From the NCBI GenBank assembly GCA_039654915.1, contig CM077600.1:44500492-44564491 (forward strand): 64,000 nt of DNA, written 5' to 3'. The DNA comes from Aquilaria yunnanensis. Lineage: Eukaryota; Streptophyta; Magnoliopsida; Malvales; Thymelaeaceae. The stretch's first letter is position 1. Every line of letters begins with the position of its first letter. Shown here in pieces: positions 49,455-59,651 of this stretch. The notes beneath the pieces are model-generated. The model worked only from the letters and a program-made list of their open reading frames with translations. It was not told the origin of the DNA and did no database searches. A program made the translations under genes and the position numbers.

Positions 49455-49792
49455 GTTACTAAATGGATAAAATTTATTTATGGTCCCTAACTCTTTGCAT
49501 CATCTTAAACAGGGTCCCTCACCTTTATTTTATTTTCTTAAAGTCCCTAATATCCCTATGTTTGTCCCAAACATGGTCTTTTTACCAAATTTAAATTTAA
49601 TTAATGAAATTTTGGAAAAAATTTCAACTTTAATCCATACATCTTCTTCCTCCCACTCAAAGTATCATTAACCTGTAAATTTAACACATAAATCTTCCTT
49701 CCCATACATTTCAACTTCACGAGGAAAAAAAAATCAACTCCTCTTAGATGTTTTGTCTTCTCATAATGATCACTCATTTGTCTTCCTCTTCC

Positions 49793-49868
49793 ATGGTCAA
49801 AGCCAAAGCTCTGAGGAAAAGTCTAGACTACTTCACTATCAAACATATCAACAAAACCATTAAACGTG
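49793..49868 (+). pseudogene. Captured first exon of a SHORT LIFE (BAH-PHD)-like gene
   Basis: From an ATG, 25 codons read MVKAKALRKSLDYF followed by TIKHINKTIKRG. This matches the opening of plant SHL/EBS proteins (Lys-Ala-x-Arg-Lys-x-Leu-x-Ser-Tyr-x-x-Lys-x-Ile-Asn-Lys-x-Ile-x-x-Gly-Asp). The reading ends exactly at GG followed by GTAAGA, a good splice donor, as if exon 1 and the start of intron 1 had been copied. The BAH and PHD domains that read histone marks are not present. The fragment is short, so the source gene is named with moderate confidence. Confidence 0.65.
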
Positions 49869-49919
49869 GGTAAGAAACCACGGCGAATAGAGAGTCTTGA
49901 CTCACATCAAGTTATTTTT

Positions 49920-50316
49920 GCACATTCTTCACTTTCTTCTTGGTTTATGAGAGGGCTTAGACTTGGCCATCATGAAGATATCATCTTCAATCTCATCCTT
50001 AGAAAGTGAGATTGAGAATTTCTACTTATCCTCTACAACCTTGGCCTCTTCAACTTCAATGTTCCTAGTCTGAGTTAGGTCTGGCCTGCCTATGGCTTCT
50101 AGGCTCATGTGTTACAACTCTTATGATTTTCCTTACAGCAACTTCGTTTGCCTCCATAGCCTTATGAGTTGACTTTCTAGGTCACAGATTCCAGATACAC
50201 CTTGGGCATTGATTCAGCATCTTCCATGTTTAAGTTCTGATCCGCCCCATCAAAGACATCATGGTGCACTTCTTGCCCCCTTATGGGGATAAATATGAAG
50301 ATTTTGATCTAGAGTC
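49920..50316 (-). pseudogene. Captured DUF1639-like gene fragment
   Basis: Read on the minus strand, the downstream part gives KFSISLSKDEIEDDIFMMAK then SKPSHKPRRK (about 50020-49930), the conserved core of DUF1639 plant proteins (x-S-x-x-L-S-x-x-E-I-E-x-D-x-x-x-x-x-G-x-R-P-x-R-R-P-K-K). An upstream stretch in another frame (RKSTHKAMEANEVAVRKIIR, about 50185-50126) also looks coding. Stops and frame changes show it is dead. The rest of the fragment may lie beyond the copia insertion. No function is known for the family. Confidence 0.55.
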
Positions 50317-50977
50317 TGTTGTATGAAGTATTTTAAAAGGCATATCCCACATGACTTAGACAAGGAGAATTTCTAGATTTTATAAATTACCATGCTCAAG
50401 TGAGCTAGGTAAGAAAGAAATAAGTAATGGGCTCGCGTGCACGAGATGAGCCAAAACAGTTGAAAGAGCCCAATTTGCCCCCTCTGCGTGCGAAGTATCA
50501 CGAGGCCTGGTCTAAATTGGTTTTTACATCTTTCTAAATTTACTTTTTTACCCTTACCCAAAAAACTTATTTTTCACGTGTTAATAATCAAAATAGACTC
50601 AACATACAAAATCCCAACCAAGATTTTTTTGTATCTGACAAGATACACTCCAAACATTTAAATCGAGCCAGTCTGCTCCATAGAAATACCCAGTCTCACT
50701 CCACTCTCAAATCACACCACAGCTTTTAAGTTCTTTCTCATTCTCTGACCTCTTCTACTCCTCGCTAATTTCTACTTTTCTGCTGATTCCTAAAGTACCC
50801 CGAGTGTGAGTGCACATTTCCCGAAAGACCCATTGTATCCTGGGGGATTCTCGTAGACCTATTCTCCTGCATACTTTGGAGAGTCGCGAGTTATAATCCT
50901 TGAGGACAGTGTATACACGCCTTGGGTTTATGGTTTGTTGGTTGGTTCATGATTGTTCCAGGCCAAGTTTTACAACA
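50317..50977 (+). repeat. 5' LTR of the copia element
   Basis: Starts TGTTGTATGAAG and ends GTTTTACAACA. Aligns directly with the 3' LTR. It is longer mainly because of an extra stretch near 50386-50412 (CCATGCTCAAGTGAGC). Confidence 0.93.
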
Positions 50978-50994
50978 ATTTCAAGGATTATATC

Positions 50995-51980
50995 ATGGAT
51001 CCAACCCAAGTCAATGGTGTTCCCGTCATTGATCCTTTGGACAGTGTCCAAGAAGAGCTTGCTAATATCGAGGCTGCAACCTCCAGTTGTGAAAAAGCTC
51101 TTGCAACCGCAATTGTAAAAATTGATAGGAAAAAAGATCCTGACCTTGCTGTCGCTTGCGATAGGGCACTCCCTGATGCTCGTTTCTACATGAAAGCTAC
51201 ATCAAATGTCAAAATGCCGGTACCACCGCCACCTCCATCAACATTGGCGAAGCCATTCCCCGACATTTCAAAGATAGAAGTGTTTAGTGGTGAAAACTAC
51301 AAAAGATGGCTAGAACACATTTACATACTACTAGATGTGCATGGAGTTGCTTTCACATTGAATGAGTCCAAACCAACTGACCCCAAGCTACAGGAGTCCT
51401 GGACTTATGCTGACAATGTATGCTGTCACATAATAATTTCAACTTTGTCTAATAAGTTGTTCGATGTCTACATTAAGTACAAGGAAGCAAAGAAAATATG
51501 GGAGTCCATGCTGCTCAAATACATGACGGAGGATGTGGACAAGTAGAAGTTTGTGATCGGCAAATTCTATCATTGAGAAATGAAAGATAAAAAAGATGTC
51601 AAGACACAAATTAATAAATACCATAAGCTTCTGGGGGATTTGAAAGGAGAAAAGATCACACTGCGAGAAGAATTCATAGCCGGCTTATTGATTGAAAAGT
51701 TGCCACCATCATAGAGAGACTACAAGCAACAACTAAAGCACAAGCACAAGTAGCTGTCTTTGGCCGACCTAATCACTTACATCATCATCGAAGACACCAA
51801 CAGGAAAGAGCAGCGCATAGCCAAAAGGAAGCAATTGACTTCTAATGCCAATCTCGTTAACTCCAAGAGGTACAATAAAAAACAAAAACCTAACAATAAC
51901 TTGCCAAGACTTATGCCAGCTAATAATGATAACAATAAGTGTTGTCTTGCTTCGTTTGTGGAAAAAATAGGCACTTTGCT
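50995..51980 (+). pseudogene. Copia gag relic
   Basis: Starts at the ATG at 50995 (MDPTQVNGVPV), with an N-terminal linker, a Pro-rich patch (MPVPPPPPS), and a UBN2/gag core containing FSGENYKRWLEHIYILL and KEAKKIWESMLLKY. The first stop is a TAG at 51544. The frame then continues with further stops through REEFIAGLLIEKLPPS and a basic Asn/Lys-rich tail. It acts as the particle-forming protein in intact relatives. The ORF after 51939 is in another frame, so a shift separates it from the zinc knuckle. Confidence 0.9.
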
Positions 51981-52952
51981 CTACAGTGCCAAAAAAGAAA
52001 GCACTTTGAAAAACCTCCTAAGCCATGGGCAAATATGGCTCACGATGATGATGATGACATCATTGTTGTGGTGGTTTCACAAGCATACCTTGCTACCAAT
52101 TCAAAAGAATGGGTGATAGATTCTAGTGCTACTAGGTATATTTGTGACAACAAAAATGCATTTTCCTCCTATACTTCAATAGAAGAAAGTGTTGAAACAG
52201 TGTATCTTGATGACTCCCAAGATACACCAGTTTTGGGCAAGGGCAAGGTATTTCTGAAATTAATCTTTAGAAAGACACTGGCCCTAAGTGATGTACTCCA
52301 TGTTCCCACTATAAGAGCCAACTTGGTCTCCGTGTCTTTGCTGATAAAGGCCGACATCAAGGTCACATTTGATTATAATATAATAGTTATGACTAAAAAC
52401 AATAATTATTTGGGCAAAGGTTATTGTAACCAAGGTCTCTTTGTATTAAGTGTTTCTAATATTATCAATAATAATGATGCATCTTCTTCTGCTTACTTGG
52501 TTGACTCTCTTGATTTATGGCATGCTAGATTAAGATATGTGAGTTTATCTTATTTGAAAAAGATGCAATCATTAGGTTTAATCACACCCCCTAATAACAC
52601 AAGTTTTGATAAATGTGAAATATGTGTTGAATCAAAATCAACAAAAAATTCTTGTGCTTTAATTGAAAGAGAATCAAAATTACTAAGTTTAATTCACACT
52701 GATCTTGGTGATTTGAAACATACTATGACTAGAGGAGGAAAAAGGTATTATGTAACTTTCATAGATGATTGCTCTAGATTCACCAAAGTTAATTTGTTAA
52801 GAAACAAAGATGAGACTTTTGATATGTTTTTATTGTATAAGTCTGAAGTGGAAAACCAATTGAATAAAAGGATTAAAAGAGTTAGATCAGATAGAGGAGG
52901 TGAGTTTTTATTGTTTAATGATTTATGTGAAAAAAAAAAAGATAATTCATGA
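51939..52952 (+). pseudogene. Copia zinc knuckle, protease and integrase segment
   Basis: A 338-codon open stretch. CCHC knuckle CFVCGKNRHFALQC (residues 4-17), protease region with WVIDSSATRYIC (Asp-Ser-Ser in place of the usual Asp-Ser/Thr-Gly, residues 58-69), gag-pre-integrase LWHARLRYVSLSYLKKM (about 192-208), integrase HTDLGDL, YVTFIDDCSRFTK and SDRGGEF. The open frame ends in an A run at 52929-52940 where a frameshift occurs. The integrase continues to about 53139 in the next frame. Confidence 0.92.
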
Positions 52953-55052
52953 GTTAACTCCACCATACTCTCTTGAATCAAATGGTGTAGCTAAAAGAAA
53001 AAATAGAACTTTGAAAAAAATGATGAATGCCATGATTGTTAGTTCTTCTACTCCTGATAATCTTTGGGGAGAAGTTATTTTGTCTACTTGTCATTTGGAA
53101 AATCAAATTCCTTATAAAGGGACTGGTGTAACTCTATAAGAAATATGGAAGGGTTATCCCTCAAACTTAAAGTACTTAAAAGTTTAGGGATGTCTGACAA
53201 AAGTTATGCATCTTGAACAAAAAAAATGTAAAATTGGATCAAAGATGTCCGATTACATGTTTATTGAATATGCTGAGCATAGTATTGCATACAAATTTTT
53301 TGTGTTGAAAAGTGATGTGCTGGACTGCAACATCAAAATCGAAACAAAAAATGCTAAGTTTTTTTAGCATATCTTTCTTTTAGGGAAGGAAAAAATTTCT
53401 CATGTCCTCACTGACGAAAATGTCCCTAAACATTAAGTTGAAGATTTAGGAAGGAGTAAAAGGCAAATAAAATAAAGTTCCTTTGGACATGACTTTTACA
53501 CCTACCTTATTGATGATTCCATAACTTTTAACCAAGCAATTTCTTCAAAAGAATTTGTTTTTTGGAAAGAAGCCATTCAAAATGAAATAGACTCTATTTT
53601 ACAAAACCAAACATGGGATTTAGTAGATTTACCACCTGGTGCTAAACCCATTAGTTGTAAATGAATTTCCAAAAAAAAAAAAAACTTAAGCCTGATGGCT
53701 CTATTGACAAATATAAAACAAGATTGGTAGCAAAAAGATGTACTAAAAAAATGTTGATTATTTTGACATTTTTGCACCAGTTTCTAGGATTTCTTCAATA
53801 AGAGTTTTATTTACCCTAGCTTTTATACATAAACTTATTATACATTAAATGGATGTTAAAACTGCGTCCTTAAATGGGGATCTATAAGAGGAAATATATA
53901 TGGTCTACCCAGAAGACTGTGTTGTTTCTGGACAAGAAACAAAGGTGTGCAAGTTGTGAAAATCGTTATATGAATTAAAACAAACACCTAAACAATGGTA
54001 TGAAAAATTTGATCAAGTCTTATTAGGTAACAATTTTTTAACTATTGGAGTTGATAAATGTGTTTACACAAAACTTAAAAGTGGTGAATGTGTAATAATC
54101 AGTCTTTATATGGATGATATGCTCATTTTTTGAGCTACTCTTGAAATATTTGAACACACTAAAAGCTTCCTATCTTCACAGTTTGACATGAAAGATCTAG
54201 AGGAAGTTAGTGTAATTTTGGATGTTAAAATCATAAGGAAATAAAGTGGCTTAATGTTGTCACAAGAGCACTATGTTGAAAAATTTCTAATGAAGTTTAA
54301 CTATTTTGAGGTGACACCTGTGAGTACTCCTTATGATGCAAACACACAATTAAAGAAAAATAAATGAGAAAGTGTTGTTCAACAAGAATATGCACAAATT
54401 ATTGAAAGCCTGATGTACCTAATAAACTTCACTTTACCTGACATAGTTTATGTTGTGTGTAGATTGAGAAGATATACTCAAAATATGAATGAAGAGCATT
54501 GGAATACACCGGTAAGAATTATGAAAAATTTAAAAGGTACTATGAAATGTGGTATCATGTATAATGGTTTTTCCACTGTACTAGAAAGGTACAGTGATGC
54601 TAATTGGATTTCTAACTCTGATGAAACTAAATCTACTAGTGGGTACATTTTTACTTTTGGTAATGGTGGTGTTTTGGAAATCTGTCAAGCAAACCATCAT
54701 TGCCAGATCCATTATGGAGTCAAAATTTATAGCCTTAGAAATGGCTAGAAGTAAAGCTGAATGGTTGAAAAACTTCTTACCAAATATACCGTTAGGCATA
54801 AAACCAATGCCTTCTGTGTCTATGCACTTTGATTACCAAGCTGCAATAGCAATTACAAAAAATAAAACTTACAATGGCAAAAATAGACACATTCAGTTAA
54901 GACATGATGTTGTAAAGTAGTTGCTTAATGATGGTGTTATATCGATCGATTATGTGAAGTCAGAAGTGAATTTGGCCGATCCGCTGACTAAACCTCTGGG
55001 AAGGAAAATGATATATGAAGCATCGAGAGAAATGGGACTATTGCCAACTTAA
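52953..55052 (+). pseudogene. Copia integrase end, reverse transcriptase and RNase H relic
   Basis: Integrase tail: PYSLESNGVAKRKNRT (52960-53010). Reverse transcriptase: WKEAIQNEIDSILQNQTWDL (about 53560-53620), LYMDDMLIF (about 54107-54133; the catalytic motif has Met where copia usually has Val), and a YLINFTLPDIVYVVCRLRRY segment (54415-54475). RNase H: YSDANWISNSDETKSTSGYI then KNRHIQLRHD and ADPLTKPLG, ending with TAA at 55050-55052. Several stops and frame changes make it non-functional. Confidence 0.93.
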
Positions 55053-55627
55053 GTCAATAGTAATGGTAACCCAACCTACGTGATTGGAGATCCCATGAAT
55101 TAGGTTTATATGGGTAATAACAAGTCACTATTAGGCTTGGAAGCATTATCAACACTTTTTCTTAAAAGTCTCTCCTATGGTGTAGATAATGCTATACTGC
55201 ATTTACTAGAAGAAGAGCAAAATGCTCTTAATGATTTACATAAGCCATGATGGGTAGTGTATTTATGCAGTATAAACTTGATGGAATCACCTATATGGGT
55301 GTAGGAGTGAAGTCGCTCCTATGAGATTTGTGACAGAATCTTTGAAACACTCATGAAAAACCAGGACACGTGCATGGCCGATAAGTGCAACACCGTGATG
55401 AACAATAGAAATTGTGGAGTTGCATTGTGATCAATGAACCACCTAATTTACAAAAGGGTATTTGGTTCATAAAAGCTATATGCTTCACCAAGTACTCAGT
55501 AAGTTAAGCCTCATTTGCTTTAGGACTGGTTCATAGTCTAATAGACACCATCCATGATGCGTTGCATTCTTGAGTTTGAAACCAGCAAGAAACTTTGAAG
55601 TAATGCCTTTTGAAATACGTGGGGAAT
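55053..55627 (+). other. Non-coding region between pol and the 3' LTR
   Basis: About 575 bp with no frame of interest, ending in the purine-rich tract before the 3' LTR. It contains a stretch typical of the untranslated 3' part of plant copia elements. Confidence 0.6.
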
Positions 55628-56256
55628 TGTTATATGAAGTATTCCGAAAGGCATATCCCACATGACTTAGACAAGGAGAATTTCTAAACTTTATAAGAAA
55701 TAAGTAATAGACTTGTGTGCACAAGAATGACCAAAACAGTTGAAAGAGCCTGATTTACCCCCCTGCGCACGAAGTATCATGAGGCTCAGTCCAAGTTGGT
55801 TTTTACATCTTTTTGAATTTACCTTTTTACCCTTACTTAGAAAAATTGTTTTTCACGTGTTGATAATCAAAACAGACTTAATGTACAAAATCCCAACAGA
55901 GATTTTTTTGTATCTGCTAGGATACACTCCAAACGTTCAAATCCAACTAGTCTACTCCCTATAAATACCCAGTCCTACTCCACTCTTAAATCACACCACA
56001 ACTTTCAAGCTCTCTCTTATTCTTTGACCTATTTTGCTCCTCGCTGGTTTCTGCTTTTCTGCTGATTCCTAGAGTACCTCGGGTGTAAGTGCATACTTCC
56101 TGGAAAACCCATTGTATCCTAGGGGATTATTGCAGATTTGTTCTCCTACACACTTTGGAGAGTTGCAAGCTATAATCCTTAAGGATAGTGTATATATGCC
56201 TTGGGTTTCTAGTTCGTTGGTTGGTTCATGATTGTTCTAGGCCAAGTTTTACAATA
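55628..56256 (+). repeat. 3' LTR of the copia element
   Basis: Starts TGTTATATGAAG and ends GTTTTACAATA, where the usual terminal CA has become TA. A TATA-box-like CTATAAATA lies at about 55960-55968, likely the LTR promoter. Confidence 0.92.
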
Positions 56257-56261
56257 GAGTC

Positions 56262-56734
56262 CAAATTTCGTGGCTTCCTTACTGACATATCAAGTTGATC
56301 AGTGGCCGCCACACACCGAAATAAGAGCAAATTGAGTTGATTAATGACCACCACACATCGAAATGAGAGATTCGCCACTACCCCCACGCTTTCGAATGAA
56401 ACCTTCCTCCATCGCCACCACAAGGTCCACCACCTACTCTAATAGCCTCATGTGAATCTGCCCCAACAACCAAATTTCCCAGTCATCACTAAGTATGTGA
56501 TGCCAGTTTGTAGATGATGATGTTGAGAAGATGCAAAATAGAAAGATCATGCTCAAGAGGACATGTTTGGCCATGGTAAAGCCGGACGCCAACAATGATT
56601 TCACCAGCAACGGAGAGTCAGAATCTACAGTGGGTGTGGGGGAAGGCAGGTGAAGATTGAGGAAGGATAAGGTAGCCACGGTGGATGGAATAGATCACCT
56701 TCTTCTGGGAAGTTGAATGGACGAGAGACAAAAA
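56262..56734. other. MULE-C interior right of the copia insertion
   Basis: GC-richer than the surroundings. The minus-strand frame 56679-56434 opens with a plausible signal-like hydrophobic stretch and Pro/Ser-rich text, but I recognise no domain. It may be a third captured fragment or an extension of the DUF1639-like one. Confidence 0.4.
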
Positions 56735-56979
56735 AAAAAGAAAGTGTTAAATTTAAATACTTGAGGGTGTTTTGAGTGAGATGAATAAAATTTAGGGACC
56801 AAAGTTGACATTTTCCTAGAGATTTGTTAACTCTAATCATAAAATTAATAGAAAGACCACGATTAGGACACAAAAAAAGAAAGTTAGGGACTTTAAGAAA
56901 ATAAAATGAAGATTAGAAACCCATTTAATATAACACAAAAAGGTTAGGGACCACAAATAAATTTTACTTGTTTCTAAAT

Positions 56980-57500
56980 TAACCTCTAAAAAAATCATGG
57001 CTTCTAGATATAATTTTTCAGACTTTTTTAATGTACAAAATTTTAACAAAATGACTAGCCAGAGAAATATTTCAATCAAGCTCTGGGTAGTTTCAGCCTC
57101 ATCATCTTTTGGATTTCGTTAGAAAAATAGAGTCTGTGTTTAACATTAAGTGTTTAAAAAGTTATTCAGCTATAACTTTTAATGTTAGAGATTTGGAGAA
57201 ATTATGGCAGCCATTAGTAATTTATTTCAACTTATAACACTAATTTTACACGTTATATATTCCGAACCGAAACCTTGATGGTATCTAAGATATTAGATAT
57301 TCAATGATTTGGTCCGTCTATTCTGCCATTTTTCTTTGCACCGATAAAAAAAACACACACAAATTTAATCGGCCCAGCATGATATACAACGCAGGCAGCT
57401 CCCGAAAAAGGCCCAACGGTTGATTCGAGTCCTATACTCGAAGGCCCAAATCGATACGAAATTGATGCTACTGCTCAGCAGTCAGATCCGTGTCCGTGCG
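56980..57500. other. Intergenic DNA and promoter region of the EMSY-LIKE gene
   Basis: No other gene. The stretch 57380-57500 becomes GC-richer and contains GGCCCA-type words (about 57408 and 57440) often seen near plant housekeeping promoters. Confidence 0.45.
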
Positions 57501-57842
57501 TATTTAATGTATGGAAAGGAAACGAGGGAAGAGCAAAGGAAAGCGCTCAAGCAGAGCAAATTGAAACAAACTTTCAAGTTTCAAGTCCGGAAACAGTCCC
57601 TCCCTCTTCCTCTCTCCTCCCTCTCTCACTCTACATCTCCTTTCCCTTCACAACGTCTCTTCGCGATTCAATTCAATCTTCTTCTCGTTCTTGCTTCCTC
57701 TTCACTGCTTCGCACTGTGCAATTACGCGTCGTCTCACCTGCAATTTTCGTGGTTCAATCTTCGCGAGCGACCATTTCCTCCTAGGGTTTCGCTTCTCCT
57801 TCTCCCGCCAAGGCACCGTGTTCCGGCATTCTCCCTCTCGGT

Positions 57843-59619
57843 ATGGCCTATGCAGTTTATGATAATAATGGTATGTTGTATCCGTTCCGTCCTGTGTTCT
57901 GCCAATCAACCTGTCTTTTCCCTTCTCTTCTCTCCTTCATTCGCAATTGTTTCTGGGTTTAGGGTTTCTTTCAGCATGTCTAACCGGGTCGCGACTTTCT
58001 GCTTTCTTGGATAATTGACCTTTTTATTAGGGTTAATTGAGATTAGTTAGGAGAGGTTTGCTTCTCCTTCCTTGTTTTAGAGCTTGATTTTAGTTTCTAT
58101 GTCGAGCTGTTATGTGACCTTAAGCTTTTGACGGACAAGACGCCTTATTGTGCGTAAGACATGCTTATTGTAATTCAATAGTCCAGGGGTGAATAACGGC
58201 AGGGTAATGTTTTAAGGTTGTAGGCTTGGATGAATTTGGATAGATGGATCGGAGGAGACGAGCAAGGGCGCAAACAAGTAGAGACTAAAATTAAGTCGGC
58301 ATATTCATCGTAAAATATTGAGACTGCTATGTAAGAGATATATGAAACTGCTTCTGCTTCAAAGCGTGTAACATGCTTAATTGCTCTTTAGGTGATCTGA
58401 ATCAGGAGTATGGGAGCATCACTTGTATGGATGAACTGTACATTTTGGACTGTTGGATTATAATATGTGGACGGTGATAAGGAAGTAAAATTGAGATGAA
58501 AAATAAAGACTGTTACATTTGCACCTGCGTATGAATTCTTGATGTTTTAGGAGAAACTAAGATGCCCAAACAACAGCACTTGTTTTGTTTTTTTTTGCCT
58601 GTATCTTTATGGTCAGTACATTTCTGTTGGTGCCACTTGAGTAGATAATTTGCGTTATATATGTGGAATAGGGTGTAACTGAGTTTAGTGGGCGGGAATT
58701 TAAGCCCTTAAGAAATGTTGATTCTAATTCTAAGTAGCCCCTCAAAATGCACAACTTGTAGTGAATTATTGAGATGCGATGGGTGTGGCAGCTGCCTATG
58801 TTTCCTAGCATTGCTATTTATTGTTGTGAAATGGCACTTGCTCTAGTGGAGGCTTTCATATCACTATTGTTGCCACAATGTTCCACAGACAATCCATTAG
58901 AAATGAGAATCTTCAGTAGAAGGCTCTGTCAAGCATGACTTTCTTAGTTCTTATATTTGACTACTCTGGCAATCTGATACGTAACCTATTGGAAAGAATA
59001 AAGGTTTTACAAGTTTTCTTTCTTCTAACTGATCATTTATGTGTAACACTTTTCAAGCTCCATTTTCTAAATCGAGGTCATGCCCCATTGGAAAGGATAG
59101 CGCGGTGGTTGTTACATATGTTAGAATTTAACATAAAAACTCCAAAAGTGATAAAGGGTCAAGTTTTTGCGTTTATACTGGCCTCACATTTTGCGGAAGA
59201 TGATTCTAGTGAGGATGACAAAGTTAAGAAAGGAAAGGAAAGGAAGAAGTAGAGCTATTTTGAACAGCACAAACAGCTTCAACTTGTCTCATTCAAAGGG
59301 AGGCATGAATGCTAGATGCCTGTGGAATGATAGGCTGGACAGAGCTAGGGGCTTTTCTGATCATCAAGATAATTAGTATCCTGCCTTATGCACACAATTG
59401 TATGGCCAAATGAAATAGGATGCACCTAGAATCATTCCAAGCCCAGCTATATGCCAAGAATTGCCTAATTTTTTTGTTGAGATTGTAATCTTAATTGAGC
59501 AAACCAGTTTGATTGCCACAAACACACATGCAACTTGAAATTGATAGAACCTCTTAGTATTCCCTTTGTCCCCAAAATAGCAGCACTTTTAAAATCTTGT
59601 ATCTCAAATGAATGGCTCT

Positions 59620-59651
<32 letters not shown>

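Larger units (their letters stand above)
50317..56256 (+). mobile_element. Ty1/copia LTR retrotransposon, both LTRs present
   Basis: Two direct LTRs (50317-50977 and 55628-56256) enclose gag and pol in copia order: gag, CCHC knuckle, protease, integrase, reverse transcriptase, RNase H. A perfect 5-bp duplication GAGTC flanks it (50312-50316 and 56257-56261). A purine-rich tract (GTGGGGAAT) abuts the 3' LTR. The LTRs differ by many substitutions and a small insertion, and the reading frames carry stops and shifts, so it is an old inactive copy. No plain initiator-Met primer-binding site follows the 5' LTR. Confidence 0.96.
49465..56969. mobile_element. Gene-capturing Mutator-like element (MULE-C), split by copia
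   Basis: Inverted termini of about 230 bp (49465-49695 and 56735-56969) share, in inverse orientation, the TTATGGTCCCTAAC, TTATTTTCTTAAAGTCCCTA and TGGTCTTT words. The flanks GTTACTAAAT (49455-49464) and GTTTCTAAAT (56970-56979) are a 10-bp duplication with one mismatch. The termini are the same family as MULE-A at 24844. Without the copia insertion the element is about 1.57 kb. Its interior carries two unrelated host gene fragments (an SHL-like exon and a DUF1639-like piece). It encodes no transposase and depends on another MULE. Confidence 0.87.

Noticed and set aside
57673..58014. Frames on both strands in the leader of the EMSY-LIKE gene
   Set aside because: They fall in the CT-rich 5' untranslated region and the start of intron 1 and carry no domain.
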